This document shows positions 1 to 7,864 of a stretch of DNA of 37,204 nucleotides, one piece after another. The DNA comes from JBDTMC01 sp039934475 (GTDB lineage Bacteria > Acidobacteriota > Terriglobia > Bryobacterales > Bryobacteraceae), in contig JBDTMC010000015.1 in assembly GCA_039934475.1 (NCBI GenBank), positions 1 through 37,204 on the forward strand, written 5' to 3'. The position numbers and the translations under genes are program-made. The notes beneath the pieces were generated by a model. The model worked only from the letters and a program-made list of their open reading frames with translations. It had not been told where the DNA came from and made no database searches. How positions within the stretch are numbered: the first letter of the stretch is position 1; the number at the start of each line of letters is the position of its first letter.

Positions 1-768
1 GCTATAGCCTTGCGCGTAGATCTGAGCAAAAGGGGCCAGCACGGCGTTGAGTTCATTGCGGGCCTGGTTCGCGTTTACGGCGCTGCGCAGCCGTCCCACC
101 ATGCGCAAGTGATGACCCCACTCCCTGCCCTCCGCGGGAAGCGACGGATTGTATTGCAATGGCGCCCATAACTCAGCCGCGGGCGATAGGACATTCTCGA
201 AGGTGGCCGGCATTACACCGATGACGGTGAAAAGGTTGTCGTCGAGAGTAAGCTGCTGGCCGAGAATCGCGCTGTCACCAGCGAAGCGCCGGCGCCACAA
301 CTGGTCACTCAGTACAACCACATTCGGACCGCGGAATTGGTCGTCAGCGGCCTGGAAATCGCGGCCCAGCCGCGGCAAAACACCGAGGGCGCGGAAGTAG
401 CCGGCGCTGACGCGTTGACCATCGAAGCGCTCGGGCTGTCCGGTTCCGACCCTAGTCGGTTGCCACGGTTTCATGACCGCCATTGCGTCGAACGAACGGC
501 TCCCCTGTGCCAGCCCGTAAAATGTGCCGAAGGTTACAGGCCGGGGCGAGCCATTGCTTCGCATCTCCTGGATCATCATCAGTTGCCCGGCACTTGGATA
601 AGGCAGGGGTTGAAACAGGATGGGATTCACGGCACTGAAGATCGCCGTGCTGGCGCCGATGCCCAGCGCGAGGGTGAGCACGCATACAACCGCAAAGCCG
701 GGATTGAGTAATAACTGCCGTCCGGCATAGCGGAGGTCGCCGGCAAGGTGCGAGAAGAAAATGCCCAT
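1..768 (-). CDS. ADOP-family MacB-like ABC transporter permease, N-terminal part (cut by window edge)
   Basis: The frame runs open from an ATG at 768 to the window edge, giving 256 residues without a stop. The N-terminus reads DLRYAGRQLLLNPGF, followed by a membrane helix (about residues 20-42) containing LGIGASTAIFSAVN and then ILFQPLPYPSAGQL. This is the signature start of the acidobacterial duplicated orphan permeases, which resemble MacB. The rest seen here is the extracytoplasmic MacB core domain (for example FTVIGVMPATFENV near residue 185). Full members are about 800 residues with two permease halves and usually no adjacent ATPase. It follows the symporter gene on the same strand after a 40-base gap, so they may be cotranscribed. 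I see no good Shine-Dalgarno sequence before the ATG. The exported substrate cannot be told from the sequence. Confidence 0.9.
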   Translation of the reverse strand, partial: MGIFFSHLAGDLRYAGRQLLLNPGFAVVCVLTLALGIGASTAIFSAVNPILFQPLPYPSAGQLMMIQEMRSNGSPRPVTFGTFYGLAQGSRSFDAMAVMKPWQPTRVGTGQPERFDGQRVSAGYFRALGVLPRLGRDFQAADDQFRGPNVVVLSDQLWRRRFAGDSAILGQQLTLDDNLFTVIGVMPATFENVLSPAAELWAPLQYNPSLPAEGREWGHHLRMVGRLRSAVNANQARNELNAVLAPFAQIYAQGYS

Positions 769-808
769 GACTTTAGTACCGTGGTTTGTGGGCAAAGTTA
801 CACGAATC

Positions 809-2479
809 TTAGGTGCGAGGGGCGGGCTCAAAGCGGGAGATGATCCATCCAGTGAGGACCACGCCTACCGCGCCGATCACGTTGTACCACAAGAAGGCGA
901 CTTTGCCGGTGGCGTGAACCGCAAGGATGGCCGACTCACCGAGTAACACCCCGTAGAATGCCGCGCGTGCGCCCACGCTGGGCATCTTCAGCGCCAGGAT
1001 AAAGACACCAAGCAGGGTTCCATAGAACAGGGACCCCACCATATTGACGGCCTCAATCAGTGAGCCGAGGTTCTTTCCATACTGTGCTGTGGCCACTGCA
1101 TAAATACCCCAGAAGGCAGTGAACAATTGCGAGGCGCGAAGGTAGTGGTGGTCCGTTGCGTCGCGCTTAATATACCGTTTGTAGATGTCGATCACCGTGA
1201 CGGTGGCGAGGGAATTGATCTCCGCCGATGAGGTGGACATGGCCGCGCCGAAGACGGCTGCCAGGACGAGGCCTACAATGCCGACGGGCATGTATTTCGT
1301 GACGTACGAGAGGAAGATGTAGTTGGTGTCGTTGAAGTCCTTGGTTCCAGTGAGCTTCGCTGCTTCCGAGTGGGCCGCGTTCAACTCCGTTTGGGCTTGG
1401 CGATAGGCGGCGAAACCTGCTTCGTAGGCCGGGGTGTCGCTTTGTTTGCGAGCCGAGAGCATCTTTTCGGCGGCCAGTTTGCGGGCGTCAAAGGCGGTGT
1501 AATAACGTCGTTCGACGTCGGGGAAGCCGGGCAGTGTCTGGATATGCTTCATCTCCGCCTGCTGCCATAGCACGGGCGGACGCTCAAAAACAAAGAAGAC
1601 GAACACTACGGTGCCGATGAAGAGGATGAGGAACTGCATCGGGATCTTGGCGACGGCGTTGAAGAGAAGGCTAAGGCGGCTCTGGGTAATCGACTTGCCG
1701 GTAAGATAGCGCTGTACCTGGCTCTGGTCGCATCCGAAATAGGCAAGGAACAGGAACATTCCGCCGATGACGCCGCTCCAGACGTTGTAGCGGTCGTTGG
1801 GATTGAAGGACCACACGACGGGGTTAAGGCGACCGGCCGCGCCAGCGAGGTGGATGGCATCAAGCGGCGATACGTGACCGGGCATGAGGAGGAATGCCGT
1901 TATGAGCGCCGTCATCATGCCGATCAGCACGATGGTCATTTGTTGTACGTCGGTCCAGGTGATGGCCTTGATGCCGCCGACGACGGTGTAGACGACAACC
2001 ACGCAGCCCATGATGAGCGTGGTCAACTGATCGGGCCAGCCGAGGATTACTGTCAGGACCGCAGCCGGGGCGTAGAGCGCAATTCCAACAGCGAGGCCAC
2101 GCTGGATGAGGAAAACAACGCTGACAACAGCCCTGACGCGCGCGTCAAAGCGTTGTTCCAGGTATTCGTAAGCCGTATACACGTTGGCGCGATGAAACAC
2201 CGGCACCGCCACCGCGGAGATGATGATCATGGCGATGGGCAGTCCGAAATAGAACTGCACGAAGCGCATGCCATCCACATAAGACTGGCCGGTGGTGGAG
2301 ATGAATGTGATGGCGCTGGCCTGAGTGGCCATGATGGAGAGCGCCATGGCGTACCAGGGCATACTTCTTCCGGCGAGAAGATAGCCGGCGGTTGTTCCGG
2401 AGCCCCGCGCGCGCCACAGTCCGTAGAAAATAATGAACGCGAGGGTGCCGCACATCACCCACCAGTCGATGAGCCTCAT
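809..2479 (-). CDS. Sodium:solute symporter (SSS family)
   Basis: The protein is 556 residues with about a dozen hydrophobic segments. The SSS fold is recognisable from motifs such as GYLLAGRSMPWYAMALS near the N-terminus, AITWTDVQQ about residue 171, FGCDQSQVQRYLTGKS about residue 248 and AAVFGAAMSTSSAEINSLAT later. Family members import sugars, amino acids or organic acids with sodium across the inner membrane; the solute here is not evident. A charged soluble insert of roughly 85 residues (about 300-387) sits between two membrane segments, as in many SSS proteins of Acidobacteria and Bacteroidetes. The start at 2479 is chosen because its ATG overlaps the TGA of the small upstream gene (ATGA) and gives a normal SSS N-terminus. 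The frame is open further upstream, but that part is not SSS-like. Confidence 0.92.
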   Translation of the reverse strand: MRLIDWWVMCGTLAFIIFYGLWRARGSGTTAGYLLAGRSMPWYAMALSIMATQASAITFISTTGQSYVDGMRFVQFYFGLPIAMIIISAVAVPVFHRANVYTAYEYLEQRFDARVRAVVSVVFLIQRGLAVGIALYAPAAVLTVILGWPDQLTTLIMGCVVVVYTVVGGIKAITWTDVQQMTIVLIGMMTALITAFLLMPGHVSPLDAIHLAGAAGRLNPVVWSFNPNDRYNVWSGVIGGMFLFLAYFGCDQSQVQRYLTGKSITQSRLSLLFNAVAKIPMQFLILFIGTVVFVFFVFERPPVLWQQAEMKHIQTLPGFPDVERRYYTAFDARKLAAEKMLSARKQSDTPAYEAGFAAYRQAQTELNAAHSEAAKLTGTKDFNDTNYIFLSYVTKYMPVGIVGLVLAAVFGAAMSTSSAEINSLATVTVIDIYKRYIKRDATDHHYLRASQLFTAFWGIYAVATAQYGKNLGSLIEAVNMVGSLFYGTLLGVFILALKMPSVGARAAFYGVLLGESAILAVHATGKVAFLWYNVIGAVGVVLTGWIISRFEPAPRT

Positions 2480-2625
2480 CGGTTGAGCAGCCTTGTGAAG
2501 AGATGTAAGAGCGCGATGATGGCCACCAGATAGATGGCGACGCCCAGATAGACCCGGCTCCAAGAGCCGAGGAATGGGGGCGGTTCATCGCGACCGCGGT
2601 CAGTGGGAGGTGGGGGCTGAGGCAT
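2476..2625 (-). CDS. Small single-helix membrane protein coupled to the symporter
   Basis: This is a 49-residue reading frame. It begins with a proline-rich, charged cytoplasmic-looking stretch (MPQPPPPTDRGRDEPPP), then SWSRVYLGVAIYLVAIIALL, which is one membrane helix, and ends LFTRLLNR. Its stop overlaps the start of the symporter in ATGA, and its own ATG lies 26 bases inside the end of the PIG-L gene, so the three genes are tightly coupled. GAAAGG lies about 10 bases before the ATG. Small one-helix proteins encoded immediately before SSS transporters are known in other settings, for example small partners of pantothenate or acetate-type carriers, but I do not assign this one to a named family. 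A role as symporter subunit or assembly partner is inferred from position only. Confidence 0.72.
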   Translation of the reverse strand: MPQPPPPTDRGRDEPPPFLGSWSRVYLGVAIYLVAIIALLHLFTRLLNR

Positions 2626-5110
2626 TCCCGGTTACCTTTCCCAGGCTCAGCATGTTGGCGAAGAGGCGATAGGCGCCGGGCACGCCGGCGGGCAGTTCAC
2701 GGAACCACGAGTAAGCCGTGAAGACGTAGGCGCCGCGGCCATAGTGCGCGTAGAGCGTACCGCCCGGCAACGGCTTCTCATTTGGGTCGTGCGAGGAGAA
2801 CACCGTTTCGTACTTCGGATCCCATTCGACAGCGAAGTAAAGTCCACGCTCCTGCACCCAGCCTTCAAAGTCCGACGCTGTGATCCGGTTCGGCGACTGG
2901 ATGAGGGGATGATCGGGCTTCACGAATTCAACGGGCGCTTCCTCAACCGTAACTCGCTCATGTCCGATGCGGAAGGGATAGGGACCGATCGTGTCTTTCG
3001 GTGTGAAGTCGCCTTCGGGCCGATTGTACTGCACGACCAGTGTCCCCCCGTTGTGCACGTATTCCAGGAGGCGTGCCTTACTGGCCGGCATATCGGGGCG
3101 TGAACTATGAGCGCGCACACCGGTAACAATGGCGTCGAATCGGCTTAAGTCGCCACTGGCCAGCATGTCGGCGTCGAGCAAAGTCACTTCGCAACCAAGC
3201 TGCCGTATCGCCTCCGGCATATCGTCACCAGGACCCATGATGTATCCCACGCGCTGGGCGAGCGTTTGGGCGTTAATACGGGCCACCGGAGCGGAGGCTA
3301 TCGGATACAACGTTTGGGGAGTGATGTGGGGATAGTTGATGACGTGCATGCCGTGGATGTTCTCGCCTACAGTAACGGAGATTTCGCCACGCGACGCGGC
3401 CGACGGAGGAGTGACGCGGAAGGACATCGTCTGCTGTTCGCCGGCCGCCGTCAGTTTAAACGCACGCTCAGAGGGCTCCACCTGCCACCCGGGCGGGACG
3501 TTCAGTCTTGCCTTGCCGGAGTAGCCGGCGGTGGGCGCCTTCAAGGAGACCTCCACCTGCTTGGCGGCAGACGTGGGGAACAGCATGGCCGTGGCCGGCA
3601 AATTGATTTCCACCGGAGGCACAATCTCAAGGGGCCGCGTACGCTCACCGCGCGCTGTGTCTACAAAGCGATGCCACACCGGGCGGCGGTATTCGATCTG
3701 CTGGCCATCCACCGCGATCACGAACTTTGCTTGCAGCGGCGCAGGGCCTTGCGCCAAGCCCAACATCGGTTGATCCTTTACCGTGTAGCGATCTCCCTGG
3801 CGCGGCTCGCGAAGCCAATAGGGCTGGGTTAATGGCGCGTCCGGGGCGATGCGCACGGTGAGCTTACGTTCCACCAGTTCGTTGGGAGCAAGCGCGAGCG
3901 CAGCGTTATCGGAGGCCGAACCGGCGCCCTCCAGTTCCACACGCTCCAGACGTAGGGGCACAGAAGACCGGCCGATCACATTGGCGCTGACGCTCAACTC
4001 GGCGCCAGGCGTCACCATGTAGCTTTTGGCGCTGGCATCCATCCATAGACCAGCGCAGAGGGCGATGGCCTCGTCGATTTCAGTACGTTTGGAGTCAGCG
4101 TAGGGATCCTGCAACCCGGCGGCGGCTTTGCGCGCGGCTAACAGCAGCGCCACGGTTCGTTGCGGATGCTTCGGGTCGAAGCCATGATCGGCTTGCTCTA
4201 GCAGGTCACCCACAGGTTTGCCGCCGGGGATGCGATTCCATGTCAGGTCGACACCATCGAACAGATCGTTGGTTGCCTTATCGCCCGCTACCGGACTGAA
4301 CGAGTCCTTCGACGGGCCCTTCTGCTCAGGTACGCCCATCGCCTGGCTGCGGTGTTCACTGCGACTCATCCCGGCAATCTCTTCGTAGGAATAACCCAGC
4401 ACGGGGTTGTACTCACCGGAATCGATGGTCAGTTTGTCTTTTACCGCTTCGTTGGCCTGCTTCATCTCCTTCGTCCAGCCAAACATATTCCACATCACGC
4501 GTTTAGCGCGCCAGGGTTTCACCCATTGCAGTTGTTCCGGAAATTTTGAGGGATCCGCAGCGGCATCATAAGCTTCTTTACCGAGCAGAGCCGATGCCTG
4601 ATGCTGACCATGGCCGTCGCGCGGGGTGCCGGAGAAACGCAGCACGATGACATCCGGACGAAAACGGCGGATGGTCCAGACCACGTCGGATAGGATCGCA
4701 TCGTGTCCCCATTTGGCAAGCGCCTCGTCGGCCGTTTTTGAGAATCCGAAATCGATAGCGCGAGAGAAGAACTGTTCGGCGCCGTCGATTTTACGTGCCG
4801 CCAGCAGCTCCTGTGTGCGGATGACGCCAAGGGATTCGCCCTGTTCGGGCCCGATGAAGTTCTGGCCGCCTTCGCCCCGCGTAAGAGAGAGATAGCCAGT
4901 GCGCAGATGGCGGCCGCGCGCCATGTAGGCGAGGAACGCGGTGTTTTCGTCGTCGGGGTGGGCGGCGATCATCAACATGCTTCCGACGACGGTCAGCCGG
5001 TCCAGCGATAGCTGGATTCTGGCGGCGCCAGAGAGGTCGCGCTGGGCGCGCATGTGCGCCGGGATCAGCAGCGCCACCAGGAGTGCAGAAACAACAGCCA
5101 GACGGGACAT
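2600..5110 (-). CDS. Secreted PIG-L family zinc deacetylase with C-terminal extension
   Basis: The protein is 836 residues from the ATG at 5110, which is directly followed by a signal peptide (SRLAVVSALLVALLIPAHMRAQ). The PIG-L/LmbE domain has the metal-binding AHPDDE motif (about residues 50-55), TRGEGGQN (about 78-85) and GHGQHQ with two histidines (about 167 and 170). These are the usual zinc ligands of N-acetyl-sugar deacetylases such as MshB and BshB. Typical members are about 230-300 residues; here a long beta-rich middle region and a glutamine-amidotransferase-like C-terminal region (GPGDDMPEAIRQLG, then a VVQYN strand) are added, a layout common in Acidobacteria and Bacteroidetes. It probably deacetylates an amino sugar or glycan outside the cytoplasm; the substrate is unknown. 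It sits 37 bases after the glycosyltransferase gene and overlaps the small membrane protein gene. A longer in-frame start is possible but would bury the signal peptide. Confidence 0.9.
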   Translation of the reverse strand: MSRLAVVSALLVALLIPAHMRAQRDLSGAARIQLSLDRLTVVGSMLMIAAHPDDENTAFLAYMARGRHLRTGYLSLTRGEGGQNFIGPEQGESLGVIRTQELLAARKIDGAEQFFSRAIDFGFSKTADEALAKWGHDAILSDVVWTIRRFRPDVIVLRFSGTPRDGHGQHQASALLGKEAYDAAADPSKFPEQLQWVKPWRAKRVMWNMFGWTKEMKQANEAVKDKLTIDSGEYNPVLGYSYEEIAGMSRSEHRSQAMGVPEQKGPSKDSFSPVAGDKATNDLFDGVDLTWNRIPGGKPVGDLLEQADHGFDPKHPQRTVALLLAARKAAAGLQDPYADSKRTEIDEAIALCAGLWMDASAKSYMVTPGAELSVSANVIGRSSVPLRLERVELEGAGSASDNAALALAPNELVERKLTVRIAPDAPLTQPYWLREPRQGDRYTVKDQPMLGLAQGPAPLQAKFVIAVDGQQIEYRRPVWHRFVDTARGERTRPLEIVPPVEINLPATAMLFPTSAAKQVEVSLKAPTAGYSGKARLNVPPGWQVEPSERAFKLTAAGEQQTMSFRVTPPSAASRGEISVTVGENIHGMHVINYPHITPQTLYPIASAPVARINAQTLAQRVGYIMGPGDDMPEAIRQLGCEVTLLDADMLASGDLSRFDAIVTGVRAHSSRPDMPASKARLLEYVHNGGTLVVQYNRPEGDFTPKDTIGPYPFRIGHERVTVEEAPVEFVKPDHPLIQSPNRITASDFEGWVQERGLYFAVEWDPKYETVFSSHDPNEKPLPGGTLYAHYGRGAYVFTAYSWFRELPAGVPGAYRLFANMLSLGKVTGNASAPTSH

Positions 5111-5147
5111 TGTTTTCAGTGTAGTCGATTGTTCCGGCGGCGCCCGT

Positions 5148-6317
5148 CTAGGCCCAATCGATCTTGTGGAGGACGTAGGAGATGCGCCGCGGGTCATTGG
5201 CCCCGAGCGCGGCTTGGGGGATGACGAATCGGGAAGCGCGTATCTCCAGATGAAGAGGGCCGTTGATGGCGGGCGGGGAAAACGTGAGCGTAAAGGGTCC
5301 GGATGGGAGCGCGGCTTTTAGAACGCGCCGGCCGCTGCAATGAATGGAGACGGTCTGACCTTCGAGCGTTCCGCGGAGGTCCGGGAGTTCGCCCTTCATG
5401 TGCACTTCGCCGGACCCGCGTTGAAGCACATATCGCAGGCGCGGGCCCACCCATCCGTCCGCATACAGCCCTTGGCTACTGGTAGCGGCCCTGCCAATCA
5501 CGATGGAGCAAGCCATGAGGACGGCGCGCTGAAGCAGCCCTCGCGCAGGCTGCGGTACGCGAGTGTTCAGCCAATCGCACCAGACCTGTTGATAGGTGTC
5601 CACGCCATAGACGAGAAAGCCCGGAGAGAGCCTCATTCCGGTGTGGCGTTGCAGCAGGCGCCGAATTTCGGATGCTCGCCGCAGGCCGCCAACGGCAGTC
5701 TTGGCCTGGCCATGTTCCCGTATGGCGCCAAGATACGCGTCGATGTAATCCACCTCATAGCGCGATGCGATGCGGATTAGCAGGTCCCAATCCATCGTGT
5801 AGTGCAGGCTTTCGTCGACGTAATTCAGTTCTTCGAGCACGGTGCGGCGAAAGAACAGTGTCTGCTGGAGGATGAAATCAGAGAGGTAAGTCAGCCGCCA
5901 CAGGTCCATGGGCTGGGTGTAGGGAAAGCGGCCTTTGACGTTGCTGTCGACGTCGATCAGATAGCCTTCGCCGTAGACAGCTCCCATGTGCGGCTTCTTC
6001 TCGAAGGCCGCGACGGCTTGGCTTACCGCACCGGGCAGGAGAATGTCGTCGGAGTTGAGCCAGGCGACAATCTCGCCGCGGGCCATGCGGAAGCCTTTAT
6101 TGATGGCGTCGGACTGGCCGCGGTCACGCTCGGAGATCCAGGTGAGGCGACCGGCGTACTCTTTGACGACGTCGGCCGTTTCGTCCTTCGATCCGCCATC
6201 CATGATGATGTATTCGATGTGAGGATAGTCCTGGCTGAAGACGCTTTCGATGGTCTCGCGGATAAAGCGCCCCTGGTTGTAGGAAGGGGTGACGACGGTA
6301 ACGAGGGGCTGGTTCAT
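5148..6317 (-). CDS. Family 2 glycosyltransferase with C-terminal accessory domain
   Basis: The protein is 389 residues from the ATG at 6317, which overlaps the preceding gene's TGA (ATGA). An in-frame ATG four codons upstream is also possible. The N-terminal GT-A domain reads VTVVTPSYNQGRFIRETIES, then a strand ending MDGGSKDET, a GQSDAINKG loop and WLNSDD at about residues 86-91, the nucleotide-sugar and metal-binding DxD-type motif. A later MDWDLLIRIA fits the acceptor side. After about residue 270 there is a roughly 110-residue beta-rich region beginning GLYADGWVGPRL, which looks like a sandwich-type accessory domain rather than catalytic sequence. It most likely adds a sugar to a surface polysaccharide, acting with the upstream glycosyltransferase and the nucleotide-sugar enzyme. 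Donor and acceptor cannot be read from the sequence. Confidence 0.92.
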   Translation of the reverse strand: MNQPLVTVVTPSYNQGRFIRETIESVFSQDYPHIEYIIMDGGSKDETADVVKEYAGRLTWISERDRGQSDAINKGFRMARGEIVAWLNSDDILLPGAVSQAVAAFEKKPHMGAVYGEGYLIDVDSNVKGRFPYTQPMDLWRLTYLSDFILQQTLFFRRTVLEELNYVDESLHYTMDWDLLIRIASRYEVDYIDAYLGAIREHGQAKTAVGGLRRASEIRRLLQRHTGMRLSPGFLVYGVDTYQQVWCDWLNTRVPQPARGLLQRAVLMACSIVIGRAATSSQGLYADGWVGPRLRYVLQRGSGEVHMKGELPDLRGTLEGQTVSIHCSGRRVLKAALPSGPFTLTFSPPAINGPLHLEIRASRFVIPQAALGANDPRRISYVLHKIDWA

Positions 6318-7864
6318 CGGATGAGCCACCGCCAGCGTTTCAGTTTTTCATCGCGATGCCTGACGGCCGCTGTAAGCTCATCCACAAGGACCTGACGGCG
6401 GTCGGCCTCAGCAGTGATCCGATTTATCGAAACGCTGCGTTGCACGGCCGTCTCATGGAGATCAGCGAGCGCCGATTCGAGTTGAGTCGACCGCTCCGCC
6501 GCCTGCTGCAGGCTGGTGTTCAACTGCTGAACCAGATCGCCGCGCCGGTCGGCTTCGGCTTTCATATCGTGCAAGGCGGCCAGGCGCTCGGCGGCAGCGA
6601 TCTCGAATGCCCGGGCAGGGTGGCTGGAAGGACGGCCGATATCGGTGAGGACGCCCTGGCGTATCGTTTCGAAGAGGCGGGATTCGCCGTCGATCGGCGC
6701 CAACTCGCCGCCGCTGGCCCTGATTTTTTCGAGGAATTCGGGCAGCCACGTATCGGAATAGACGTAGGACTCCGGAATGTAATAGTGCGTCAACAGCCAG
6801 TGGAGGAACGGGTCCTTCCAGCCGGGCCAGCCGCGATCGATGATCTCGTGAACCTGGGCCGGATCGTCGCCGTCCGCCGCGGTCTCAAGGTGAGAGGCGC
6901 CGACGGCGATGAGCGGCTTCCGCCACCAGAGGCTCTGCATGCCGACGCTTGAAGTGACAGTGACCACGGCATCGACGTCGCCCAGGAGAAACTGGGATGA
7001 CGAGTTGTAGTCGTCAAAGAGCGGATCGTAGATCAGGTTCGGAAACGATGATCGGAGAAACCTCAGTGCCTCCTGTTCCATTTGTTCGAAGTATATGTGC
7101 TCCGTCATGACGACGCCCACGTCGGCAGGCGTTCGCTCCAACACCCAACGCGCGAACTCGAACTGGGAGTGAAACCGGCAGGCAGAGTCGAACCCAAAGT
7201 AGTTGCCAAACTGGAGAGGCAGTAAAATGCGTCGTCGAAACCGATCTTTGTATTGGTTCATCGTGGCGCGGAAGGGTGACTTAGGTATTAGTAAGTCAGT
7301 GAGAAACAGGCGCCGTAAGCTCTCTAACTCGGATTGTTGCTGTGCGGTGATGGTGAGGGACCGCAGCCGGTCCTTGTTTCGGATCAAATAGGAGTCACGG
7401 AAGAATCCCACCGGATCGAAATAGAACGACATCGGGAACGGGGCGAACTTCAGGAGGCCCGATTCGAAATGAAGAATCGGCGAATCGGGGAAAGCGGTTC
7501 GTAGAAAAGGGACGGGGGAGTGGGTGACGATGACGTCCGGTGCAAATCCGCGCAGGCATTGAAGGACAAACGCGGCCGCACCGTCGGCTTGCTCCGTTGT
7601 GAACCGTTTTTCAAACCAAAAGCGGTTCCAGTTGCCAGGTGGGTCACCACAGGAGTTGCGCAGCTGGTCCTCGCGGACCCAGACGATCTCAGTTGGGGCA
7701 ATGCCTTGGATGGCCGCCCATTCAACCATGGTGTCGGGCAGCAGGAAGCGGCATTCGAATGCCGGCACAGCACGGCGCATCCGGGCTGCCCATTGAACGA
7801 AGTATTTCCAGAAGAAGGGGCGGCCCAGCTCCGTTGCCGGATCGTGGTAGAACAACAACTTCAA
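6314..7864 (-). CDS. Capsule-type glycosyltransferase-like protein with coiled-coil tail, TTG start
   Basis: The protein is 516 residues. It begins MKLLFYHDPATELGRPFFWK and contains a late Rossmann-like stretch, DAVVTVTSSVGMQSLWWRKP (near residue 290), of the kind seen in GT-B fold capsule polysaccharide proteins where a donor-binding loop precedes a conserved serine. Residues about 420-510 are strongly helical and heptad-like, with AEADRR appearing twice, so a coiled coil is expected. The start codon is TTG, and its TTGA overlaps the stop of the preceding gene. An AAGGAG Shine-Dalgarno sequence lies 11 bases upstream, and no upstream ATG gives a better N-terminus. With a CMP-sugar synthetase domain encoded just before, a CMP-ulosonic-acid donor is an attractive inference, but I cannot show the KpsC/WbbB signature residues. 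The function call rests on fold-like motifs and context. Confidence 0.7.
   Translation of the reverse strand: MKLLFYHDPATELGRPFFWKYFVQWAARMRRAVPAFECRFLLPDTMVEWAAIQGIAPTEIVWVREDQLRNSCGDPPGNWNRFWFEKRFTTEQADGAAAFVLQCLRGFAPDVIVTHSPVPFLRTAFPDSPILHFESGLLKFAPFPMSFYFDPVGFFRDSYLIRNKDRLRSLTITAQQQSELESLRRLFLTDLLIPKSPFRATMNQYKDRFRRRILLPLQFGNYFGFDSACRFHSQFEFARWVLERTPADVGVVMTEHIYFEQMEQEALRFLRSSFPNLIYDPLFDDYNSSSQFLLGDVDAVVTVTSSVGMQSLWWRKPLIAVGASHLETAADGDDPAQVHEIIDRGWPGWKDPFLHWLLTHYYIPESYVYSDTWLPEFLEKIRASGGELAPIDGESRLFETIRQGVLTDIGRPSSHPARAFEIAAAERLAALHDMKAEADRRGDLVQQLNTSLQQAAERSTQLESALADLHETAVQRSVSINRITAEADRRQVLVDELTAAVRHRDEKLKRWRWLIR

Noticed and set aside
1850..2533. Long open frame of 227 codons antisense to the symporter gene
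   Set aside because: It is charged, low-complexity and repeats His/Asp/Arg runs; it is the complement of the symporter's codons in a GC-rich genome.
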